A stretch of DNA of 64,000 nucleotides from Proteromonas lacertae (Eukaryota; Sar; Bigyra; Opalinata; Proteromonadidae): NCBI GenBank assembly GCA_002245135.1, contig NGBS01000873.1, positions 1 through 64,000 on the forward strand, written 5' to 3'. Both the position numbers and the translations under genes were made by a program. Below are positions 1 through 10,826 of this stretch, piece after piece; within the stretch, counting starts at the first letter, position 1, and the number at the start of each line of letters is the position of its first letter. Below the pieces are notes generated by a model. It was not told the DNA's origin. It did no database searches and saw only the letters and a list, made by a program, of their open reading frames with translations.

Positions 1-457
1 TTAAATAGATATGATGAAAGTGATTTATGGTGATAGATGGATGGAATTACATATCAACTTATACCAGATCATTATCTGAACAAAATTACCCTTTTTTAAA
101 TTCTGAAGTTGAAGAATTCAATTCATATTTGTATGATAGTTATCCCGATTCAGCATCTTTCTATTCTATAGCAAATTTAGAAATAATATATTCAATGATA
201 AATTTATGGGTTCAAGTGGTTAATAACAGTCTATCAATAGATCCAGAAGTGATAATGAAATCGATACGATATCATGAATATCAATCTCCATCTGGTTTAT
301 TATATGTTCAAAATAGTTGTTATGTGCAAAGAAGACTATATAAAGGAGTTGTTGATAAGAATCATAAGAAGGTTGATATTACAGATTATTCAACAATGTT
401 ATCTCCTATACCATTACAGACAGAGAAATTTCTCAATCAATGCATGTTGGTTTAGTA
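1..457 (+). pseudogene. 3'-terminal fragment of a PBP1-domain receptor gene (third partial copy)
   Basis: The reading frame (from about position 27) encodes the end of a type-1 periplasmic-binding-protein domain, including the SPSGLLYVQN...RRLYKGVV stretch typical of UrtA/Leu-binding folds. It corresponds to about 47628-48085 of the long plus-strand gene and to the reverse complement of 1680-2141. It lacks one T near position 27 and one C near position 437, so the frame is broken. Homology stops at about 457, where the sequence runs directly into minus-strand coding sequence. It shares variants (SIANLEII; GTTGAAG codons) with the minus-strand copy rather than with the distant plus-strand copy. 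It therefore looks like a local fold-back of the neighbouring copy, or a contig-end artefact. Confidence 0.75.
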
Positions 458-2141
458 TTGGTTTATTAATCACTACTAATACAAATAGTATTATAAAAAT
501 TAAAACATAAAATCCAAATATAACATATATAGCTACTAAACAATCATCACTATATTCAAAATATCTTATTGTTGGACCATTATAACATTCTTTCATTTGT
601 CTCTTTGTATGGTATTATCATATAACTCAAATCTGGATAAATCTTTATTAAACTATGAGCTTGAGTTATTCACTTAAATATAATTCATGACTGATTGTAT
701 TACTTTCACTTCCTTCAATATGACCAAATGCACAAGACAATGATATACTCTGAAATAAGATTTGAGTGTAAAGTATTATATTCTTATCATTCCTCTCTAA
801 TCCATCTTCATCAATTACTTTTAATGCATTATTGTAACGATCTAAAAATGATCTAAATACACAATCTAATGCAGCTATTGCTTCAGATACTTTGATTTCT
901 GAACCTACACGTTTTTTAACAAATTCTTCAAATAATAAAACAGATATATCTCGAACATCACCATTATATGATGATATTATCAGAAAATTTGTTAAATTAT
1001 TGTCCAAGTCTTTATCAAGGTAATAATATTCATAATTGTATAATAAATGATTATATCTTCCCATTGGAATTGAATGATTAAAGTAAATCGTTAAAAATTC
1101 TTTCAATACTGATTCTTTTAGAAAAATTCAATATTATTGTACTTGTTTCGCTTGATATTAAATCAGAGTAGAATGTTTCAAAATCTTCTTCCATATCAGT
1201 GAAATTTAAACCAAAATTATATTCTTCCATTTTTGTAGATGTTCATTTATCTCATTCTTTATACTTCAATAAATTTTAATTCATTTTCATCATTATAAAT
1301 AAACATTATTCGAGAACATTTGATCCTTTCTAAATAGCTTAATGTAATATTCTTATAATGGTTTAAAGGAAAAGAATAACCTATAACATATTTATTACAA
1401 TCTCTTTCTTCTACTTTGGCTATACTGAAGAATAATTGTTCTCCTGTATATTCATTTTTCTAACTACCAAATCATGACAATACACTGAAGGACATCCAAA
1501 TATAAAATTAACTTCATCATTTGATAGGAGTTTCTTCACTTTTGATTCATCTTCAGAAGTATGATATAATATAACTATTTCAATTATAAACTTGTTTTCA
1601 TTTGCATTTTTATCAAATATCAATATATTCATTTCTAATAACAACAATTTTGATAACTTCTTATAGATTGGGTAATAATCCAATACTAAACCAACATGCA
1701 TTGGATTGAGAAATTTCTCTGTCTGTAATGGTATAGGAGATAACATTGTTGAATAATCTGTAATATCAACCTTCTTATGATTCTTATCAACAAACTCCTT
1801 TATAGTCTTCTTTGCACATAACAACTATTTTGAACATATAATAAACCAGATGGAGATTGATATTCATGATATCGTATCGATTTCATTATCACTTCTGGAT
1901 CTATTGATAGACTGTTATTAACCACTTGAACCCATAAATTTATCATTGAATATATTATTTCTAAATTTGCTATAGAATAGAAAGATGCTGAATCGGGATA
2001 ACTATCATACAAATATGAATTGAATTCTTCAACTTCAGAATTTAAAAAAGGGTAATTTTGTTCAGATAATGATCTGGTATAAGTTGATATGTAATTCCAT
2101 CCATCTATCACCATAAAATCACTTTCATCATATCTATTTAA
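1..2141. repeat. Imperfect palindrome: arms 1-457 and 1680-2141
   Basis: The first 457 bases match the reverse complement of 1680-2141 almost exactly. The differences I see are single-base deletions near 27 and 437. The loop between the arms (458-1679) holds the 3' part of the minus-strand receptor copy, including its transmembrane exon. This fold-back geometry can arise from a genuine inverted duplication or from a chimeric hairpin read at a contig edge. Confidence 0.75.
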
Positions 2142-5100
2142 TTCGATTATAAAAAAGTATATGTCTTTATAAGTGAATAATTGAATGTAGGATAGTATGT
2201 TAAAAGTCTCTTTGTTATATGTTGCTAAATAAAGGACTGCACAACTTCCATTATTGGAATAAATACTACATTTTGACAATTCATTCTTTATATAGAATAT
2301 ATCATTTTTTATTTTTTCCAAAATATCATTTACATATAAAAACTTATAACCAATATCTGAAACATTATATAATCCTAACATATAATCAAATGTTTCTACT
2401 CTTTCTTCTTCAATTATTATATATATAAAATCAGATATTGGAAGACTGAATTTATATAGATTATTTCCATATACACTAGTAGCTGAACCACCATTTAAAA
2501 TATACTTTGATTCTACTTCTATAGCAGAATCTAAATTGAAAATTGCTATTTTGAATTTTTCAGATATTCTATCTAGACTATCACTGCTTGCATTGAATGG
2601 AATTGTCATAAATATAACTGATAAACCAATATCATTATTATCATCCAAAAAACGAACTAATTCATCTCCAAAATCTTTGTCAATTCATAACTTCCAAAAT
2701 ATAAGTTGATATTATATTGTTTCAAAAATTCGGAAGATTGTTGAAGAACATAAAGTCTATCTAATAATGTGTAAACTAATGAAATTGTTAAACTATATTT
2801 CTTTCGAAAGAATATTCCTATATTCAAAGGCAGCAATTCAAATATACCAATTGAATTTCTTGCATCACATCTTTTTAAACTATCTCTACCAATAAATATA
2901 TCATTAGTTATTCTCATTATTTTTACTTCATCTTTTGGTTTATATATTAAAACAATATTCTTTTCAAAGTGATTATTATTATTAATCTTTACTTCACCTT
3001 CTATTGTATTTACTATACTTTCATATAAATATGATCTATATGTGTTATAATCACAACTATCTGATATTTTCATTGCTTTACATATTATTAACATGGTTGA
3101 GAATAATGAAGATATACTATAATCTTCTACACTTGGATCTAATACAGCTTTGCTATGTATATCATCTAATAACAAATAATAAAGCTTTGACAATTCATTA
3201 TTTTCTATTCTTTTTATTGGAACACTGTTTACTGTACTAAAAAATACATTTGAACAATGAGGATGAGTAAAACTAGATATAACTATTATTGTTGATTGAT
3301 AAATATCTTCAATATTTTTCACTTTTCCAAGAATAGTTCTTTTATTTCATCATTTTGTTCAAAGAAAATATAATATAAACCACCATGAACAGAATTATTT
3401 GCAATATTTTCCCATTTTAAACTAAATTTATCTAAATCACTATCATATTGCTTATAAACTATATTTACATCATAATGATTTGATAAAGTCATCTACAGTT
3501 TTATAATAATCAGCATATTTTGGATCTATAAAGAACAGTCTTTACCATAGGTACTAAAAACTGTACTGTCGAGTATAATATTCAAATCGATCATTAAGAT
3601 ATACTTCTGGAAATAAACCATTTACATATACATTCTCAGAACATTCATTGTTTATTCTATCAGATAAGACAAATATTGGGTTTTCATTCTTTAATGAAGA
3701 ATTGTAAATAAAATCAGAACATAACATCTTTGGAGATACAAATATCATCAAGTCATAAGAAGAATCAGATAAAAATTCATTTATAAGATTAACACATTCT
3801 GACGATTCATTCATTCTTTTAACATAAGGAACAAATATTACATTACTATCATTAGATCTGCTTAGATAATTGAATAATAACTCACTGAACATTATTAAGG
3901 ATATATCAACGTCATTTGAATCTATCAACAGATATACATCAACAATATCTTGTTTAGAAGTAAAAAAGTTACATTGTAAATTATCTTCTATGATTGGTTC
4001 TATATAGACTTTATATTCAATAATAGTGTTAAACTTTTCTGTTAAATCAAATTTTCTACGAATGTAATTATTTGCATTGAAAGATAATTCTTTTGAGAAT
4101 GATGTAAATGTTTTCGTATAGATTACTTCATAAAACTTTTCTCTATTATGGATATCTTGCGCATTTAATTCTTTAATTGCTTGAAATATTATTTCTAGTG
4201 ATGAATAAGGATAATATAATCTGTAAGATTCTTCACCATTAGTTTTATAATACTCTTGTGTTATTTTCATTGAATCAATTATATCATTAAAACGATAGAA
4301 TGAAACATAATACATATAATTATACAAACCACTATTCAAAATTTCATAGTTATTATTTGTATCTATTGGAATTGATATTATTTCACTATTAAATAAGACT
4401 TTTAAAGATAATGTAAACTGAGATATATCATCTTTTGTTCTTAAAAATAAGATGGAAAATCCTTCTTCAGTATATACTTCCCTTACTATACTATATGCAT
4501 TTACTTCTTCATAAGAACTAAGATCAACAGGTTTTATTGTTAATTCTTCTGGATATTTCTTCAACAATTTGTACATTATTTTGAAGTATTCATTTGATAT
4601 TACATCATAAGAATAATAGAATAAATAAAAACACTTTGAATCTTTCTTAATATAATTGATTATTTGATTAAAATATTGATCTGGAATTAATATTGTGAAA
4701 AATACTTGTTTATTACATATTTTACCAAAATAATTATCATTATAAAAGTATAACATATTTGGATATTCTTCTATTCGAGTTACTATTGTATCAAAACATA
4801 AATATTTATTACTTGTTAGTAAATATTCTACTTCTTTTTCTATCATAAAATCCATTCCATTATTACACAACAATTGATTATTCTCTACATTATATATATA
4901 ATATTCAACACCTATTTTGTTATTAAAATCATATTTATATTTCAAATGATTTAATGATATTATCTCATCTAAAAATACTGTAAATCCATCAGAATCTAAA
5001 TCATCTAAACTATATATAAAACCAAATTTTATTGGACTGATTTCTATTCTGTTTTTACTAAATGAACAAACTAAACCATCTCTTGGAGAATAGGGAATTG

Positions 5101-5975
5101 CATAAACATGTATTGTTGATACAACATATTCTTCAAAATTATAACCATCAGAAAGATGTAATAACATATATAATGGTTGTTCTAAATAATGAGCTTCATT
5201 TACTTTCACTTTTACATTACAAGCATGTAATATTTCAATATCATTAACATTGTCTAATAACACATTTACACTTATTGAATCCGAAGAGCTTATTGATCTA
5301 TAAGCATTAACTATATACTTAGCTGACATATATCCATATAACACATATGGACTTATTATTCTTTCTTTTCCATTCTTTATTTTATTCAACAATTCACTTT
5401 CAATAAATGGATTATAATTACTAACTATAATATGATCAATATTTGGATAGTAGGGATAGTTGAAGTATTTCACATGAAAACTGACTAATGTGATTTTATT
5501 GCTTATACTATCTTTTACACTTTCTATCAAATTGGATGTTAATTCTTCATCTAAGAAATTGATTAAACAATTTGGTTGAATTATCAATCTTTGGTTTGTT
5601 GATATGAATTGATTTATACTTTCATTTCCATTTATATTGATTAAGTAAGAATGAGATATATTATAAAAGTTTAACTCTTTCTTAAAGAATTCAGATGAAT
5701 ATACACTATCCATAGAATTACTATTGTATAATACAATGAAGCTAACACATTGTTTTCGAATATTCAACATTATCTGTAACATATATGTGGTTAGATAACT
5801 ATTCATATGAATTATGTTTGAATCACAACTTTCAGGTTTAGCAAATCCAATATTAAACAATAACGAATCTTTTTCTTTTAAGGATTTTCCTATTTCTTCT
5901 ATTTCTGATGATTCTATTAAACCTAGATATAATGAATTTGAGGGATTGGATTTTATTACTTCAATCAATGTATTA
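414..5975 (-). pseudogene. Giant PBP1 receptor-like gene, 5'-truncated and frame-broken copy
   Basis: Read right to left, this encodes several tandem PBP1-like ligand-binding domains about 99% identical at protein level to 43811-48370. The reading frame is interrupted near 3560 (an extra T), 3540-3330 (several one-base changes), 2650, 1800 and 1440, and again between 1420 and 600. It carries a four-residue insertion (KFGF, near 5020). Past the end of homology with the plus copy (about 1405) coding continues into sequence unique here: more ectodomain (1106-666), then a hydrophobic segment with core CLVAIYVIFGFYVLIFIILF at 596-460, consistent with one membrane helix. Homology starts abruptly at 5975 with no start codon or signal peptide. 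It could be a decayed duplicate or a poorly polished assembly edge. Confidence 0.8.
1405..5975 (-). repeat. Arm A of a 4.6-kb inverted segmental duplication (partner 43811-48370)
   Basis: TAATACATTG at 43811 aligns to the reverse complement of 5966-5975. The homology ends at about 1405, where arm A continues AGAGATTG... while the partner reads AAGTAAC.... About a dozen amino-acid differences are visible over some 1,500 residues (for example DEIISL/DAIISL, NENPIF/NEKPIF, EEERVETF/EEERAETF). The arms are about 38 kb apart in opposite orientation. Confidence 0.85.
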
Positions 5976-6161
5976 ATATAGTGTATTAGAATTAGTATAT
6001 TTGTAAATGCTGGTTTATTATGTACTTGTTTGGTGATAATTTCAAAAATATATAAAATATATTATGATTAAAGTGAAGTATCGAAATGGTTTACTTCTCT
6101 AAAAGTAATTACAAAACAAAATCAAAACAAATATATACAATAATAATAGTATATACTCTAA

Positions 6162-7615
6162 TTATTCAATCAAATATTTAAATGATGAATAGAAATTAAT
6201 ATCAGATAATAATGAATTTATGTTAAGATAAACATTGTCTATTATATCAGCATCGATAGAGAATTTGTTATCTTCATTGATATTTCCCTCTTCTAGCTTT
6301 ATAGAAGTTTCTATCTCATTAGATAGTGATAATTGATCGTTTTTTGTTTTTATATCTTTATCATTTTGTTCTTCATTCGTATATGTTATGGAATTATTTA
6401 TTGGTAAACTATAATCTATTTTGCGTTTCTTTTGATTCTTTATGATGCAGAAGTTGTATTCTGATATTCTATTTCTTTTCTTTGATTCAATTTGTTTATC
6501 TTTATTTAAATATATTTTATTCTCTAGAAAGCCTTCATATCCAAGTGGAGGTGGTATATATACTAAATATGGGTATTCATCAACATATAATTGATTTTCT
6601 AGATAATACCTAATCTTATCTAAATTAGAAATTTCTTCATATCTATTAAGAGAAGTATTTATAATGATATGTATACTTTTGTTTCTGAAAGATTGGCATC
6701 TTCTTCCATAGTCTACCAATTGTTCTATTTATATTGTTCTTATCTTTTGAATTACCATTGTAATATTTTTGTATTATTTCATTTCTTGAATATTTTGAAA
6801 ATGCATTATAAGCACATAGTGGTGGAGATACTAGTTTAATAGCTAATGGTATTGTTTTGTTAACTAAATCATTAGATTTTTCTTGAACAACATCTTTTAA
6901 TATAAAATCGTTGATAATATTTATTTCCATATTGTTTAAGGTGTAACGATAGTAGTTTATATTGTTTAATTCAGACTTAACAATTATTTTATAATTGTTA
7001 TTCTTTTCATTAAATATATCATTATTTATTATTTCTATCATCTTTTTTGATTTGTTAGTGTTTCCTTCAATCTTGTTTATCAGTAATGACCATATTTTCT
7101 TAAGATTATCGGTTGGATTCTTGTTTATGTCTTTATAAGAAATATAATGCAAAGTTGAAGATAAATCATAATCATCATATTTTTGTTCAAATGAATTAAA
7201 TTCTATCATATGAACATTTTGTCCATCAGATGCAATTATAGTAAAATTAAACTTATAGGTTTGTGATTTTACTAAATCGATGTAAAAATTTAGATATACA
7301 TTTGAATTTATAGTTTTCATAACTGATTTGCTTGTTAAGAAACTCGAAATGAATAGATCCATCTGATATTAATAATGTATTTTCTGTTGTTTCTTTAATT
7401 ATCACGATGAATATCCCATTATGACCAATACCTATAGTTTTTGATTCATTTACAATAATCTAAATAAAAATACAATAGCAATCATTCTAACATACTCGTT
7501 CTTTAGAATCGATGTAAACATTTTGATCCTTAGTATGATCTTCGCTTAAATCTGAGTATAATATTTGATAATCAACTGTTTGATTAATTTGTATATTTAT
7601 CAAGATTGAATTCAT
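6162..7615 (-). CDS. HMG-box domain protein
   Basis: Four exons (7615-7496, 7459-7300, 7271-6677, 6642-6162) are joined by GTAT...TAG introns at 7460-7495, 7272-7299 and 6643-6676, giving a continuous 451-residue protein. The part encoded at the end of exon 3 and the start of exon 4 reads PPLCAYNAFSKYSR, then RTIGRLWKKMPIFQKQKYEE. This is the N-terminal basic/aromatic strand plus helix-2 tryptophan pattern of an HMG box, so DNA or chromatin binding is likely. The N-terminal 200 residues show no domain I recognise. The C-terminus is acidic and Asn-rich and contains a basic KKRNR/KKRK cluster that could be a nuclear signal. Without splicing it looks like three frameshifted pieces. The ATG at 7615 was chosen because it opens the first exon in frame with exon 2. 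Confidence 0.7.
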
Positions 7616-8286
7616 GATGAAAAAGTAATAAATAAAATTTTAGTGAGGCTAAGTTTATATGACAATTTTATTTAACGAATAAAAAATTGTTTTGACTTTC
7701 CATATTAAGCCAAAAGTGAATATTTATTAACTTTGTGGATTATTTTGCAACGCATACAATATATTCAATAATTATTTATATTTATTCTATTTAACCTGCT
7801 ATATTTCATGATTTTCATTTAGAATTTGTACAGCAACACCAACACAGAAATAACATATAGGAACTAATGATATGATTAATATGTGATTAATATGTGATTA
7901 TTGCGATAATATTAAACTAATATTATATATAATCATATTTCATTTTAAACTATCTAATATGATATCAAGATCATTAAGTGCACATTTTTGTGAAAATAAA
8001 AAAATGCAATAAATGGATATATACAGTTGTTTGATAATTTTAAATTTGATTCACTCTTAGCATTACCAAATATGTATAAAAGAGGTAGAAAAAAAGTAAA
8101 GCTGTTGATAATGATGTTAATTAACTGATGAAAAAGAGATTTCAAAAAGAAGTTACATAATGTAAATTTATTATTATTTAAGAAACATCTATTTAATATG
8201 TTATTTTATTAACTCACACACAGTTATATATAAAGTATAATATATAAATAAACTGTAAATGTAGAGGATTATTAATATTCATTCAA
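7616..8286. other. Gene-free stretch
   Basis: AT-rich sequence upstream of the HMG-box gene and downstream of the DUF4795 gene. The short open frames here have no recognisable coding character. GTGAGGCT at 7643-7650 recurs upstream of the transposase-derived gene (56942-56949). Nothing else stands out. Confidence 0.5.
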
Positions 8287-10704
8287 TTAAGGACTATGCG
8301 ATTCTATACTACGTGAAAATTCACCAGGATCTAATGATCTTCCTCTATATATTTTACCATCTGTTCCTACTAACGGAGATGCATCAGATCCTTCATCATC
8401 ATCAGAACTTAATAGATCATATTGTGGAACTTTTTTATTTCTTATCTCAGGTAGTCTAACTTGAAAACCACCTCCTAATGATTGATATCCAGGTCCTAAA
8501 GTAGAAATTGGTTTCTTTTCTTTATCCATTGTTCTCTTTCTATTACATGAAAGACAATACATTTCTGAGGAAGGAGATTCAACACCTTTAGTAGCCCAAG
8601 GATTACTATCTTCAGCTGGTAATGCTTTTTCTATTGTTTGATTAAGAGAACGACGTAAACTAAATTAATATAATAATAACAATATACTCCATTGATAATT
8701 GTGTAATAATTCTTTGTAATTCTTCTCTATCTGTTTTATTTGTAAGATATTCCATTGCTTCATCTTTATCCATCTTCTTGCTAATATGTTCAGATAATAT
8801 TGCCACTTGTTCAGCTAAATGCTCATCAACTTGACTACGGCTAGTATTTGGTTTACTAACTGATCTCTGTAGACTGGATAATGATGACTTCATCTTTGTA
8901 GTTGCTTTTCTTATCTCATCTTCATCTCTATTAATAGCTTTAACTGCTGTCTGTAGCTCCAACATAAGCTTATTGAATTTCTTTTCAATCTTATTATCTA
9001 CATTGTCTATTCTATCGAAATTAATTAAATCATCCATTATTTCTATTATTTGTACTATTTAATAAATAAATAAATAATAACAATTATACATTTCAGTTTT
9101 TCAATCTCATCTTTATTAATTTGAATATTTGCTCTATTTGTTTCAATTAACATTCTCAAATCAGTCAACATTTTATCAAACTTACATTGTGGATTTGGAT
9201 CTTCTTCTGTTGGATCAGGAGTTGCATAATATTCATCAAATTTAGTCTTAATTGCTTCAGCTGTTTTTACTGCTTTAACTGCTAATGATTTATCAGCTTT
9301 ACCATCTAATGCTTGATTTGTTAATTTTTGATTATTTTCTAGATTCTTCAATTGCATATTCAATTCACATATAAAATCACCTAAATTTTGGTTCTGTGTT
9401 ACTATAACTTGTTTTGTATTAATACTTAGCCAACCTTCATTCAATTTCCTTTCTAAATCTTCTAATCTTTGGTTTATTCTTGCTAAGATATCATCTTCAT
9501 CATCTTCCTCTTCTTCACCACCAGCACCTGCAACTGGATTTTCACCTGGTTTATTATTACTACCTGCTGTTGTTGGTTTACTTCCTGTTGCAGTACCTGG
9601 TTTACTAGTTGAAGTAGTTCCATCTTTATTCTTTCCACTTTCATCATCACCTCCAGCTGTTCCACCTCTCTTTGATGAAGATGGAGTACCTGGTTTACTA
9701 CTTCCATTACTCTTAGATTTTCGTTTACCAGTAAATAATTTCTTTCCTCCATTTTCTAATACATCTACTCTGTCTTTCAATGTATAAAGTGCTTTGGATA
9801 TATCTGTTAATGTCTTACCAAAATCTTGAATTTCTTCACCATTTGGTCCGAATCTAGATTGTTTTCTATGATTCCATTGTTTATAATCGAAATTAGGTGA
9901 TTCTGGACGTGGAGGTAATCCTTTCTTACCTTTGCCATGAGATAAACCATCACTACCATCATTTTCACCATTTTCACCTCTTTTACTTTTTCTTGATGAT
10001 TTATCTGCAGTTCCTCCTCTTGAACTTTTCTTTGATTTGGAAGTACCTGGTTTAGATTGTTTGTTTGATTTACCATCTTTTGATTCACTTCCTTCTTCAC
10101 CTTCTGCTTCTTCTTCCTCTTCATCACCTCCAAAAGAGGAAACTGGTTTGGAAGATACTCTTTTTCCATTTAAAATATCAAATACTATTGTTGTTATATA
10201 ATCTGGTAAATTATTTTCTAACTGGCTTACTCTTTTCTCCATTTTTGTTAATCTTTGATTATTTTTCTTAATTTGACCCAATATACTTTCTAATAATCTA
10301 TGTTGGCTTTGGAATGCTCCAATTATAGAATTTTCTACATTTGGTATTTTGTCACCCACTTCTTCTATAGTTTCAGATTCTACACTATTTGTATCACTTC
10401 CATCTGATCTAGAACTATTTATTGAACTTCTTGGAGTATCTTCTTCTTCACTATATTCTTCCTCTTCATTATTTTCACCGTTTTCTTTATTTTCTTCATT
10501 CCCTTCGTTATCTTCATTTTCTTCTCCATTCTGTATTTTTTCAGGTTGTTCTATCACTTCTATATCAACTTTACCCTCATCTATTGTTCTTTGTGTAGAA
10601 GTATTTGATTGAGCAGTTCTTCCTGTGGGTATTTGGCTTGTAGCTGTGCTCGTAGGTGAGTTGGGAGTAGTTTCCGTAGAATTTGTGTTATCTGACTCTT
10701 CCAT
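8287..10704 (-). CDS. QRICH2/DUF4795-like coiled-coil protein (probable flagellar protein)
   Basis: Three exons (10704-9090, 9054-8689, 8660-8287; introns 9055-9089 and 8661-8688) encode 784 residues. The N-terminal part is acidic and Ser/Thr-rich. The middle is Gly/Ser/Lys low complexity with scattered short helices. The last third is coiled coil with KADK and LTNKTDREEL motifs, followed by a CLSCNRKRTM cysteine motif and a short tail (TLGPGYQSLGGGF). Coiled coil with KADK repeats and a CLSC motif resembles the DUF4795 region of QRICH2, a protein of motile flagella. The family call is from memory of that pattern. If right, the organism builds axonemes. The start chosen is the first ATG (MEESDNTN); an upstream in-frame extension would add hydrophobic residues and looks like leader sequence rather than protein. 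Confidence 0.6.
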
Positions 10705-10826
10705 TTCAAAAAAAGAAATGTAACGACAAACTATTAAAAACGAATATATTTTTAATAATCTCAAAAACAAACAAATGAAGTAGTGGGATATAATATATAT
10801 AAATTAAAAAAGAACTAGTAAGATTA

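Noticed and set aside
6640-6720. Frameshift in the HMG-box gene
   Set aside because: A 34-nt GTATAC...AATAG intron (6643-6676) joins the two frames exactly and continues the HMG box.
7954-8145. 63-residue minus-strand open frame
   Set aside because: No family, biased composition and no splice context; consistent with chance in AT-rich DNA.
9483-10169. Long Met/Gln/Lys-rich frames overlapping the DUF4795 gene on the same strand
   Set aside because: They are frame shadows of the Gly/Ser/Lys low-complexity segment and have no independent features.
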